5,006 nucleotides of DNA from the NCBI GenBank assembly GCA_919902745.1, contig CAKKRN010000318.1:1-5006 (forward strand), written 5' to 3'. The notes beneath the pieces are model-generated. The model saw only the letters and a list, made by a program, of their open reading frames with translations. It searched no databases and had not been told where the DNA came from. The translations under genes and the position numbers were made by a program. Of this stretch, positions 1 through 5,006 are shown piece after piece. Source of the DNA: Syntrophaceae bacterium. GTDB lineage: Bacteria; Desulfobacterota; Syntrophia; Syntrophales; UBA5619. Every line of letters starts with the position of its first letter. Positions within the stretch are counted from its first letter, which is position 1.

Positions 1-20
1 CTCAGTCCTCAGTCCTCAGT
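1..20. repeat. Heptamer tandem repeat, left array
   Basis: Three units of a 7-bp repeat with core CTCAG at 1-5, 8-12 and 15-19, each followed by the dinucleotide TC or the start of it. The array is cut by the window edge, so its full length is unknown. The same kind of heptamer reappears on the other side of the palindromic element at 90-121, and the two arrays are in the same 7-bp register (core to core distance 77 bp, 11 x 7). No coding potential is visible. The repeat is seen directly; its origin is unknown. Confidence 0.8.
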
Positions 21-80
21 AGGGTGCGTCTTGACGCACCGTTTGTTTCGGTGCGTTACGCTTCGCTAACGCACCCTACT
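18..80. repeat. REP-like palindromic element of two hairpins
   Basis: The element contains four copies of GGTGCGT in alternating orientation. Hairpin 1 (23-40) is GGTGCGTC, TT, GACGCACC. Hairpin 2 (50-75) has a 9-bp stem GGTGCGTTA / TAACGCACC around a small inner loop. The outer ends also form a 12-bp inverted repeat (18-29 AGTAGGGTGCGT with 69-80), so one long hairpin is possible instead of two. Neither hairpin is followed by a T-run on either strand, so it is not a canonical intrinsic terminator. Paired palindromes like this resemble REP/BIME elements, which are non-autonomous and sometimes mobilised by a Y1-type (RAYT) transposase; no such gene is in the window. It lies directly downstream of glyQ. 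Confidence 0.75.
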
Positions 81-89
81 GCTGCTTCG

Positions 90-121
90 CACTCAGCACT
101 CAGCACTAAGAACTAAGTACT
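90..121. repeat. Heptamer tandem repeat, right array, overlapping glyQ 3' end
   Basis: Four full 7-bp units (90-96, 97-103, 104-110, 111-117) plus a partial unit (118-121). Cores are CTCAG, CTCAG, CTAAG, CTAAG, each preceded by a variable dinucleotide (CA, CA, CA, AA), so units decay toward glyQ. The last full unit and the partial unit lie inside the glyQ reading frame and contain its stop codon. Seen directly in sequence; short unit length and lack of spacers rule out a CRISPR array. Confidence 0.8.
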
Positions 122-985
122 GCGTTTGAGCGGGTAGCCCATCGCCTCCCGCTGTCGGAGGTAACCGTCGGCGCTCAGACGGGCGAGGTTCCGGACGCGG
201 CCGATGTAGCTCGTCCGCTCGGTCACGCTGATTGCCCCCCGGGCATTCAGCAGGTTGAAGGTGTGGGAACACTTGAGACAATGGTCGTACGTCGGCAGGA
301 CGAGACCCTTTTCCGCCGCACGCATCCCTTCGGCCTCGTACATGTCGAAGCGTTGCCGGAGCTGGGAGATGTCGGCGGTCTCGAAGTTGTAAACGGACCA
401 TTCCACCTCGCTCTGGTGGTGGACGTCGCCGTATTTGATTCCCTGGGTCCATTCGAGGTCATAGACGTTGTCGATCCCCTGGATGTACATCGCGATCCGC
501 TCGGTGCCGTAGGTAAGCTCCGCGCAGACGGGGCGGCAATCGAAACCGCCGACCTGCTGGAAGTAGGTGAACTGGGAGATCTCCATCCCGTCGAGCCAAA
601 CCTCCCAGCCGAGACCCCATGCGCCGACGGTGGGCGATTCCCAGTCATCCTCCACGAAACGGATGTCGTGCTCCAGCGGGTCGATGCCGAAGCTCATCAG
701 CGAGTCGAGGTAGAGCTGCTGGATGTTCGGAGGCGACGGCTTCATGATCACCTGGTACTGATAGTAGTGCTGGAGGCGGTTCGGATTTTCTCCGTAGCGG
801 CCGTCCGTGGGTCTGCGGGAGGGTTCCACATAGGCCACGTTCCAGGGTTCCGGTCCCAAGGCCCGCAGAAAGGTGGCCGGGTTGAGGGTGCCCGCCCCCT
901 TCTCGACGTCGTAGGGCTGCTGGATGACGCACCCCTGGCCCGCCCAGTACCGCTCGAGGGCGAAAATCAATTCCTGAAAGGTCAC
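113..985 (-). CDS. glyQ: Glycyl-tRNA synthetase, alpha subunit
   Basis: Alpha subunit of the heterotetrameric (alpha2beta2) bacterial glycyl-tRNA synthetase, which carries the class II catalytic core that activates glycine with ATP; the beta subunit (GlyS) carries most of the tRNA recognition. At 290 aa it is close to the family's usual ~290-305. Hallmarks: N-terminal [14 protein letters not shown], the [19 protein letters not shown] block (residues 52-70), [19 protein letters not shown] (126-144) and the class II motif 3 region [10 protein letters not shown] (158-167). The start is GTG at 985-983, chosen because it gives the conserved N-terminus and follows an AGGAGG. The protein ends GYPLKRST; its last two codons and the TAG stop lie inside the heptamer repeat, so the tail appears to have been replaced. 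recO lies upstream; glyS is expected downstream but is not within the window. Confidence 0.97.
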   Translation of the reverse strand: MTFQELIFALERYWAGQGCVIQQPYDVEKGAGTLNPATFLRALGPEPWNVAYVEPSRRPTDGRYGENPNRLQHYYQYQVIMKPSPPNIQQLYLDSLMSFGIDPLEHDIRFVEDDWESPTVGAWGLGWEVWLDGMEISQFTYFQQVGGFDCRPVCAELTYGTERIAMYIQGIDNVYDLEWTQGIKYGDVHHQSEVEWSVYNFETADISQLRQRFDMYEAEGMRAAEKGLVLPTYDHCLKCSHTFNLLNARGAISVTERTSYIGRVRNLARLSADGYLRQREAMGYPLKRST

Positions 986-989
986 ATCT

Positions 990-995
990 CCTCCT
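990..995 (-). promoter_or_regulatory. glyQ ribosome binding site before a GTG start
   Basis: The minus strand reads AGGAGG, then AGAT, then the GTG start codon at 985-983. This strong Shine-Dalgarno match fixes the start as GTG. An out-of-frame ATG at 987-985 shares a base with the GTG and is followed at once by TGA, forming an AUG-UGA start-stop that could compete for initiation. Confidence 0.75.
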
Positions 996-1116
996 ACAGG
1001 TCAAAAATGGTTTCGCAAACGGTTCGATGGGTTGGGCTGAACCGCGGACCGCCTCCGGCCCATCTCCCGGGGCAGCCCCGTTATTTCTTGATATCATGAC
1101 TGTTTTTACGGGCAGA

Positions 1117-1145
1117 TTCTTAACACGCCACCCGGCGCATGTCAA
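1117..1145 (-). promoter_or_regulatory. Candidate sigma-70 promoter for glyQ
   Basis: The minus strand carries a perfect -35 hexamer TTGACA (1145-1140), a 17-bp spacer, and a weak -10 TAAGAA (1122-1117) preceded by TG plus one base, the extended -10 motif. It starts just 17 bases after the recO stop codon and would give a leader of about 120 nt before the glyQ start. The -35 and spacing are seen directly; activity is inferred, and the poor -10 keeps confidence moderate. Confidence 0.45.
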
Positions 1146-1162
1146 TACGAAATCGCGGCGGT

Positions 1163-1939
1163 TCAGATCCCCAGGCGGCGGATTTCATTCAGGACGTGAA
1201 CCGATTTCAGCTCCCGTCCGAGGAGGTGGCGGATGAAATGGGCGAGGAGGCGGCGGCTTTCATCTGCGGACTGATCCGAGAGGAGCAGGCGGCCCAGACG
1301 GTCGATCTCCATCTCGCGTCCTAAGAGCAGCGTCCGGATCGTTCCGAGAGATACGGGGATGGCGTCCCGGCTCCCGGGTGCGCAAATGTTGCAGGTCAGA
1401 CCGCCTTTGGCGGCGTCGAAACGGTAGACCGCCTCTTTTACGATCGGCGTCTTGCAGGAGATGCAGTGGTCCAGAACCGGGTCATAGCCGGAGATCCGGA
1501 GGAGACGGATTTCGAAAAAACGGAGCAGCGCCTCCGTCATGGCGGTTTCCTCCAGCAGTCGGAGAAAATCGAGCAGAAGGCAAAATGAAGCCTCGCTCTT
1601 CTTGTCTTCCGGCGTGAACTGATCCGTGAGATCGATCAGGCAGGAGGCGGCCAGTGTTTTTCCCAAATCGGAGCGGATGCCGGGAAAATGCGAGAGGACA
1701 TCGCACCCTTCGATCAGGGCCAGGCTGTCCGGACTTCTCCGCGAAAAGAGAATCCGGGAGCAGCAAAAGGGCTCGATCGCGTTTGCAAAACGTTTCCGGC
1801 TTCGTCGGGCCCCTTTGGCGATTCCGCGGATCTTCCCGAAGTCCGCGGTGCAGAAGGTCACGATCCGGTCCGATTCGCCGTAGTCGATCGCCCGTAGAAC
1901 AATGGCCTCCGTCCTAAGCGCTGTCCTTGACGGGATCAT
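1163..1939 (-). CDS. recO: DNA repair / recombination mediator protein RecO
   Basis: RecO works in the RecFOR pathway: it binds single-stranded DNA and SSB and, with RecR, loads RecA at gaps. The 258-aa product has the expected layout. The N-terminal OB-fold carries TEAIVLRAIDYGESDRIVTF (residues 10-29), and the basic stretch AKGARRSRKR (41-50) follows. A helical region comes next, then a zinc-finger-like element with Cys pairs C159-x2-C162 and C183-x2-C186, and a C-terminus HFIRHLLGRELKSVHVL (234-250), typical of the family. The ATG sits one base after the pyrC stop (TGACATG), and no Shine-Dalgarno match of four or more bases lies at proper distance, so translation is probably coupled to pyrC termination. 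No internal promoter is evident before it, making it the likely distal member of the pyr transcript. Confidence 0.93.
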   Translation of the reverse strand: MIPSRTALRTEAIVLRAIDYGESDRIVTFCTADFGKIRGIAKGARRSRKRFANAIEPFCCSRILFSRRSPDSLALIEGCDVLSHFPGIRSDLGKTLAASCLIDLTDQFTPEDKKSEASFCLLLDFLRLLEETAMTEALLRFFEIRLLRISGYDPVLDHCISCKTPIVKEAVYRFDAAKGGLTCNICAPGSRDAIPVSLGTIRTLLLGREMEIDRLGRLLLSDQSADESRRLLAHFIRHLLGRELKSVHVLNEIRRLGI

Positions 1940-1940
1940 G

Positions 1941-3245
1941 TCAGCAGTCGCGACAGCGGATCTCGCCGCCGACGATCGTCAGGACCGCCTTTCCCTTCAG
2001 GGTCCAGTTGTGAAAGGGGGTGTTCTTTCCCCGGGAACGGAAAAGTCCGCGATCCACGGTCCATTCCCTCTGCGGGTCGATGACCGTTATATCGGCGTCG
2101 GCGCCGTCGGCGAGGGTCCCCTTCGGGATGCGGAGGATCCGGGCGGCGTTGACGGTCATCTTTTCGATCAGTTCCGGAAGAGTGAGAAGACCCTCTTCAA
2201 CCAGGCGAAGCGAGAGGGCCAGGGAGGTTTCCAGACCCGTGATGCCGCTTGCCGCGAAGTCGAATTCTACCTCCTTGTCGGTCCGGGCGTGAGGCGCGTG
2301 GTCGCTTGCGATCACATCGATCGTACCGTCGCGGAGCCCTTCCCGGACGGCGTCGCGATCCTCCGCGCCGCGCAGCGGGGGGTAGACCTTCGTAGCGGTA
2401 TCGAAGGTCCGAACGGCCTCATCGGTCAGCGTGAAGTAATGGGGCGCCGTCTCTGCGGTGATACGGACTCCGCGGGCTTTGGCCTCGCGGATCAGGCGGA
2501 CCGCGCCGGCCGTGCTGACGTGGGCAATGTGCAGATGCGCCCCGGTGTATTCGGCAAGGAGGATATCCCGGGCGACCATAACCTCTTCCGCGATCCCGGG
2601 GATGCCCGGGAGGCCGATTTCGGTGGAGACGAAGCCCTCGTGCATCATCCCGCCCGCGGAAAGGTTCCGGTCCTCGCAGTGCGCGATGACCGGCATGTCC
2701 AGCGAGGAGGCGTATTCGAGCGCCCGGCGCATCAGGGCGGCGTTCATGACCGGCCTGCCGTCATCGGAAAAACCGATGGCGCCGGCGTCCTTCAGGTCCC
2801 AATACTCACAGAGGAGGGCGCCCTCCGACTTCAGGCTGATCGCCGCGATCGGATAGACGTTTGCCAGGCCGCATTCCGCCGCCTTTCTCCGGATGAATTC
2901 AGTGACGGACCGGTTGTCATTCACGGGGTTCGTGTTGGGCATGCAGGCGACAGAGGTGAAGCCGCCCGCTACGGCCGCCTCGCTTCCGGAGGCGATCGTC
3001 TCCCTGTACTCGAAGCCGGGCTCCCGCAGGTGGGTGTGCATGTCGATCAGGCCGGGGACGACGATCTTTCCTCGGAGATCGAGGATCTCCATGCCGGGGG
3101 GAACCCCTTTTCCTCTGCCCTTGCCGGTCTGCTGCAGCCCGCCGCCGATTCCGGCGATTTTCCCGTTTTCGATCAGCAGGTCCCCCGTTCCGTCCACTTT
3201 CCGGGAGGGGTCCACCACCCTACCGCCTTTGAGCAAGATAGTCAT
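1941..3245 (-). CDS. pyrC: Dihydroorotase, class I (PyrC)
   Basis: Zinc-dependent cytoplasmic amidohydrolase that interconverts N-carbamoyl-L-aspartate and dihydroorotate, step 3 of de novo UMP synthesis. The 434-aa length fits the long class I (Bacillus/Aquifex-type) family rather than the ~350-aa E. coli type. Metal and catalytic residues are all present: the HTHLREPG motif (H70, H72; residues 70-77), D161 in GFSDDG, H189 in AHCED, H242 in HIAHVST, and D315 in ASDHAPH (313-319). The substrate loop CMPNTNPV is at 101-108. Start: ATG at 3245-3243, preceded by AGGAGG nine bases upstream and overlapping the pyrB stop by one base (TAATG), implying translational coupling. A Gly/Lys-rich segment at about residues 35-51, between the N-terminal beta strands and EILDLRGKIVVPG, looks longer than usual. 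It should act directly after PyrB. Confidence 0.97.
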   Translation of the reverse strand: MTILLKGGRVVDPSRKVDGTGDLLIENGKIAGIGGGLQQTGKGRGKGVPPGMEILDLRGKIVVPGLIDMHTHLREPGFEYRETIASGSEAAVAGGFTSVACMPNTNPVNDNRSVTEFIRRKAAECGLANVYPIAAISLKSEGALLCEYWDLKDAGAIGFSDDGRPVMNAALMRRALEYASSLDMPVIAHCEDRNLSAGGMMHEGFVSTEIGLPGIPGIAEEVMVARDILLAEYTGAHLHIAHVSTAGAVRLIREAKARGVRITAETAPHYFTLTDEAVRTFDTATKVYPPLRGAEDRDAVREGLRDGTIDVIASDHAPHARTDKEVEFDFAASGITGLETSLALSLRLVEEGLLTLPELIEKMTVNAARILRIPKGTLADGADADITVIDPQREWTVDRGLFRSRGKNTPFHNWTLKGKAVLTIVGGEIRCRDC

Positions 3246-4168
3246 TAATTGCTGCCTCCTGTCAGCAGATAAAGAAGGGCCATCCGGACGGCCACGCCGT
3301 TCGTGACCTGGTCGAGGATGATCGAATGGGGGCCGTCGGCGAGATCCGGAGAGATCTCCACCCCGCGGTTGATCGGTCCCGGATGCATGATGAGAACGTC
3401 CTTCCGGGCGAAACCGATGTTCTTGCGGTTGAGAGAGAAATACTGCGCGTATTCCCGCAGTGACGGAAAGATGTTCTGCTTTTCCCGCTCCGTCTGGATA
3501 CGGAGCATCATGATGATATCCGCGTCCCGGATCGCCTCCTCGATGCGCATATGGACGACGACCCCCATCTTCTCGATGCCGCGGGGGATCATCGTGGCCG
3601 GACCGGACACGCAGACCTGGGCCCCCATCTTCGTCAGGCCGTGGATGTTGGAGCGGGCGACGCGGCTGTGGGCGATGTCGCCGACGATCGCCACCTTCAG
3701 TCCGGCGATTCCCCCTTTCTTCGCCCGGATCGTCATCATGTCCAAGAGCGCCTGGGTCGGGTGTTCATGCGCCCCGTCGCCGGCGTTGATGATCGACTGT
3801 CGGAGGATGCCGGCCAGCATGTGGGGCGCCCCGGCGGCGCTGTGGCGGATCACGATAATGTCCGGGTTCATCGCCTCAAGGTTTTTCGCGGTGTCGATCA
3901 GGGTTTCTCCCTTCACGACGCTGCTGGTCGAAGCCGAGATGTTGATCGTATCCGCGCTCAGGCGCTTGGCGGCGATCTCGAAGGAGGTCCTCGTCCGGGT
4001 GCTGGCCTCATAGAAAAGGTTGATGACGGTCTTTCCGCGGAGGGTGGGGACCTTCTTGATCTCCCGGGTGGATACCTCGATGAAGGAATCCGCCGTTTCG
4101 AGAATCAGGTCGATCTCCTCCACGGAGAGTTCCTGGATGCCGAGGATGTCTTTCCGGTTCAGTTTCAT
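3245..4168 (-). CDS. pyrB: Aspartate carbamoyltransferase catalytic chain (PyrB)
   Basis: Transfers the carbamoyl group from carbamoyl phosphate to L-aspartate, the committed step of pyrimidine synthesis. From the start chosen it is 307 aa, near the usual 300-311. Carbamoyl-phosphate residues are present: STRTRT (56-61), K86 in SSVVKGET, R108 in VIRHS, HPTQ (136-139). R168 in HSRV and R223 in RIQTE match the aspartate-binding arginines, and HPGP is at 262-265. The family's N-terminal start [10 protein letters not shown] is preceded by GAGG seven bases away, so ATG 4168-4166 is preferred over in-frame GTG 4213 or ATG 4183, which would add 15 or 5 residues without homology. No pyrI regulatory chain gene adjoins it, and an inactive pyrC-like partner is not needed because the pyrC next to it looks catalytically intact. 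Confidence 0.97.
   Translation of the reverse strand: MKLNRKDILGIQELSVEEIDLILETADSFIEVSTREIKKVPTLRGKTVINLFYEASTRTRTSFEIAAKRLSADTINISASTSSVVKGETLIDTAKNLEAMNPDIIVIRHSAAGAPHMLAGILRQSIINAGDGAHEHPTQALLDMMTIRAKKGGIAGLKVAIVGDIAHSRVARSNIHGLTKMGAQVCVSGPATMIPRGIEKMGVVVHMRIEEAIRDADIIMMLRIQTEREKQNIFPSLREYAQYFSLNRKNIGFARKDVLIMHPGPINRGVEISPDLADGPHSIILDQVTNGVAVRMALLYLLTGGSN
3255..3260 (-). promoter_or_regulatory. pyrC ribosome binding site inside pyrB 3' end
   Basis: A perfect AGGAGG on the minus strand lies within the last codons of pyrB, nine bases before the pyrC ATG. Combined with the TAATG overlap it indicates both coupled and independent initiation of pyrC. Confidence 0.8.
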
Positions 4169-4175
4169 GGCTATG

Positions 4176-4179
4176 CCTC
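4176..4179 (-). promoter_or_regulatory. pyrB ribosome binding site
   Basis: GAGG on the minus strand, seven bases before ATG 4168-4166. It selects the internal ATG that begins MKLNRKD over the longer in-frame alternatives at 4213 and 4183, neither of which has a well-placed Shine-Dalgarno match. Confidence 0.55.
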
Positions 4180-4258
4180 GCATGATCGGGGGCGTCCTCG
4201 CTTTAACGACCACCCGCGCGTAAAGTTTCTTAGGAAAGTCCGGTCCGAGAAGTCTTCC

Positions 4259-4810
<552 letters not shown>

Positions 4811-4825
4811 TCAATACCGTGATTT

Positions 4826-4859
4826 AAAAAAAAGGCCTTCCCCTAATGGGTGAAGGCCT
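4826..4859 (-). terminator. Intrinsic terminator (attenuator) in the pyrR leader
   Basis: On the minus strand AGGCCUUC-A-CCC pairs with GGG-GAAGGCCU around the loop AUUA: 11 base pairs with a single bulged A (4833-4859), followed at once by a run of eight U (4833-4826). It lies 28 bases before the pyrR start, downstream of the promoter and of the PyrR-binding stem-loop. This position makes it an attenuator controlling the genes below rather than the end of an upstream gene. The structure is seen directly; regulation by PyrR is inferred from the family. Confidence 0.92.
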
Positions 4860-4861
4860 GC

Positions 4862-4883
4862 ATACCGATTTTTTGAGGCATGA
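4862..4883 (-). other. Small hairpin between PyrR site and terminator
   Basis: CAUGCC (minus strand, 4883-4878) can pair with GGUAUG (4867-4862), six pairs including one G-U, around an A-rich loop. It lies in the stretch that would be looped out within an antiterminator and may help bring the two distant arms together. Role is speculative. Confidence 0.35.
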
Positions 4884-4902
4884 AACTTTTCGCACGAGTC
4901 GT

Positions 4903-4936
4903 CCCTTTTCAATCTCGCGGGATTCAATTAAAAGGG
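4903..4936 (-). promoter_or_regulatory. PyrR-binding stem-loop (anti-antiterminator)
   Basis: Minus-strand RNA folds with a 7-bp lower stem CCCUUUU / AAAAGGG (4936-4930 with 4909-4903), an internal loop, and an upper stem AAUC / GAUU closing the hexaloop CCGCGA. The core AAUCCCGCGAGAUUG fits the PyrR recognition pattern known from Bacillus-type leaders (ARUCCNGNGAGRYU) at every position. Bound PyrR would hold this fold and let the terminator at 4826-4859 form. Part of its 3' arm (UGAAAAGG, 4911-4904) can instead pair with CCUUCA in the terminator's 5' arm (4856-4851), a plausible core of the competing antiterminator. Confidence 0.85.
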
Positions 4937-4962
4937 CTTGAGAACCGCCAATTTTCGGCGTG

Positions 4963-4992
4963 ACCATACAACAGAAAAACAGCAGAAGTCAA
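4963..4992 (-). promoter_or_regulatory. Sigma-70 promoter of the pyr cluster
   Basis: Minus strand TTGACT (4992-4987), an 18-bp T-rich spacer, then TATGGT (4968-4963). Transcription would begin near 4956-4961, giving a leader of about 160 nt that contains the PyrR-binding stem-loop and the attenuator. Placement exactly upstream of the regulatory RNA supports the call; the hexamers are good but not perfect. Confidence 0.75.
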
Positions 4993-5006
4993 GCCCCAAA
5001 ATACGG

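Larger units (their letters stand above)
986..1162 (-). other. recO-glyQ intergenic spacer / putative glyQ leader
   Basis: A 177-nt spacer without a credible gene. It contains the candidate promoter at 1117-1145 and, downstream of it, a small GC hairpin CGGGG-CTG-CCCCG (1069-1081, minus strand) and a GC-rich stretch around CCGCGG (about 1042-1047). No T-run follows the hairpin in the direction of transcription, so it is not an intrinsic terminator between recO and glyQ. No T-box signature (specifier stem plus UGGNACCGCG) can be made out. Read-through from the upstream genes therefore seems possible. Confidence 0.5.

Noticed and set aside
23..75. Intrinsic terminator after glyQ
   Set aside because: The hairpins are strong but no T-run follows on either strand.
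1..121. CRISPR array
   Set aside because: Units are 7 bp, directly abutting and without unique spacers; the central part is palindromic, not repeat-spacer.
1069..1090. Plus-strand terminator formed by the CGGGGCAGCCCCG hairpin followed by TTATTTCTTG
   Set aside because: The stem is short, the T-run is broken and no plus-strand gene ends there.
263..1099. 278-codon plus-strand open frame opposite glyQ
   Set aside because: Antisense shadow of the well-conserved glyQ; no family resemblance.
986..1110. T-box riboswitch upstream of glyQ
   Set aside because: Glycyl-tRNA synthetase genes often have one in Firmicutes, and GGUCCGCGG here is faintly similar to the T-box sequence. However, the full conserved box and the specifier stem-loop are not found, and about 120 nt is short for the class.
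1902..3248. 448-codon open frame on the plus strand opposite pyrC
   Set aside because: It mirrors pyrC on the other strand, has no recognisable domain and is explained by GC-rich codon use in pyrC, whose catalytic motifs are all intact.

Overview
The window is an ordinary, tightly packed bacterial chromosomal segment with every gene on the minus strand, so transcription runs from the right edge to the left. The order is pyrR, pyrB, pyrC, recO, glyQ. Sequence is GC-rich (roughly 60% by eye). A separate alpha subunit of glycyl-tRNA synthetase following recO, together with a PyrR-headed pyrimidine cluster, recalls Desulfobacterota (deltaproteobacteria, Geobacter/Syntrophus-like genomes). That taxonomic placement is inferred from gene order and protein character, not proven by the window.

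Right end (about 4799-5006): a promoter and a ~150-nt leader precede pyrR. The leader holds a stem-loop matching the RNA site bound by PyrR (4903-4936), a small hairpin (about 4862-4883) and a strong intrinsic terminator (4826-4859). This is the architecture of PyrR-controlled transcription attenuation: when UMP/UTP is plentiful, PyrR stabilises its stem-loop and the terminator forms, shutting off the genes below.

Middle (1941-4798): pyrR (regulator), pyrB (aspartate transcarbamoylase, step 2 of UMP synthesis) and pyrC (dihydroorotase, step 3). pyrB and pyrC overlap by one base (TAATG). The carbamoyl phosphate synthetase genes carAB, often next in such operons, are absent here; recO follows pyrC after a single base and is probably co-transcribed.

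Left (113-1939): recO (recombination mediator) and, after a 177-nt spacer with a candidate promoter of its own, glyQ. glyS is expected further left but lies outside the window.

Left edge (1-121): a non-coding, REP-like palindromic element built from four alternating copies of GGTGCGT, bordered by heptamer tandem repeats (NN-CT[C/A]AG). The heptamer array runs into the 3' end of glyQ and supplies its last two codons and its stop. This is the most unusual structure present. I see no defence system, mobile-element gene, CRISPR array or novel protein system in this window.
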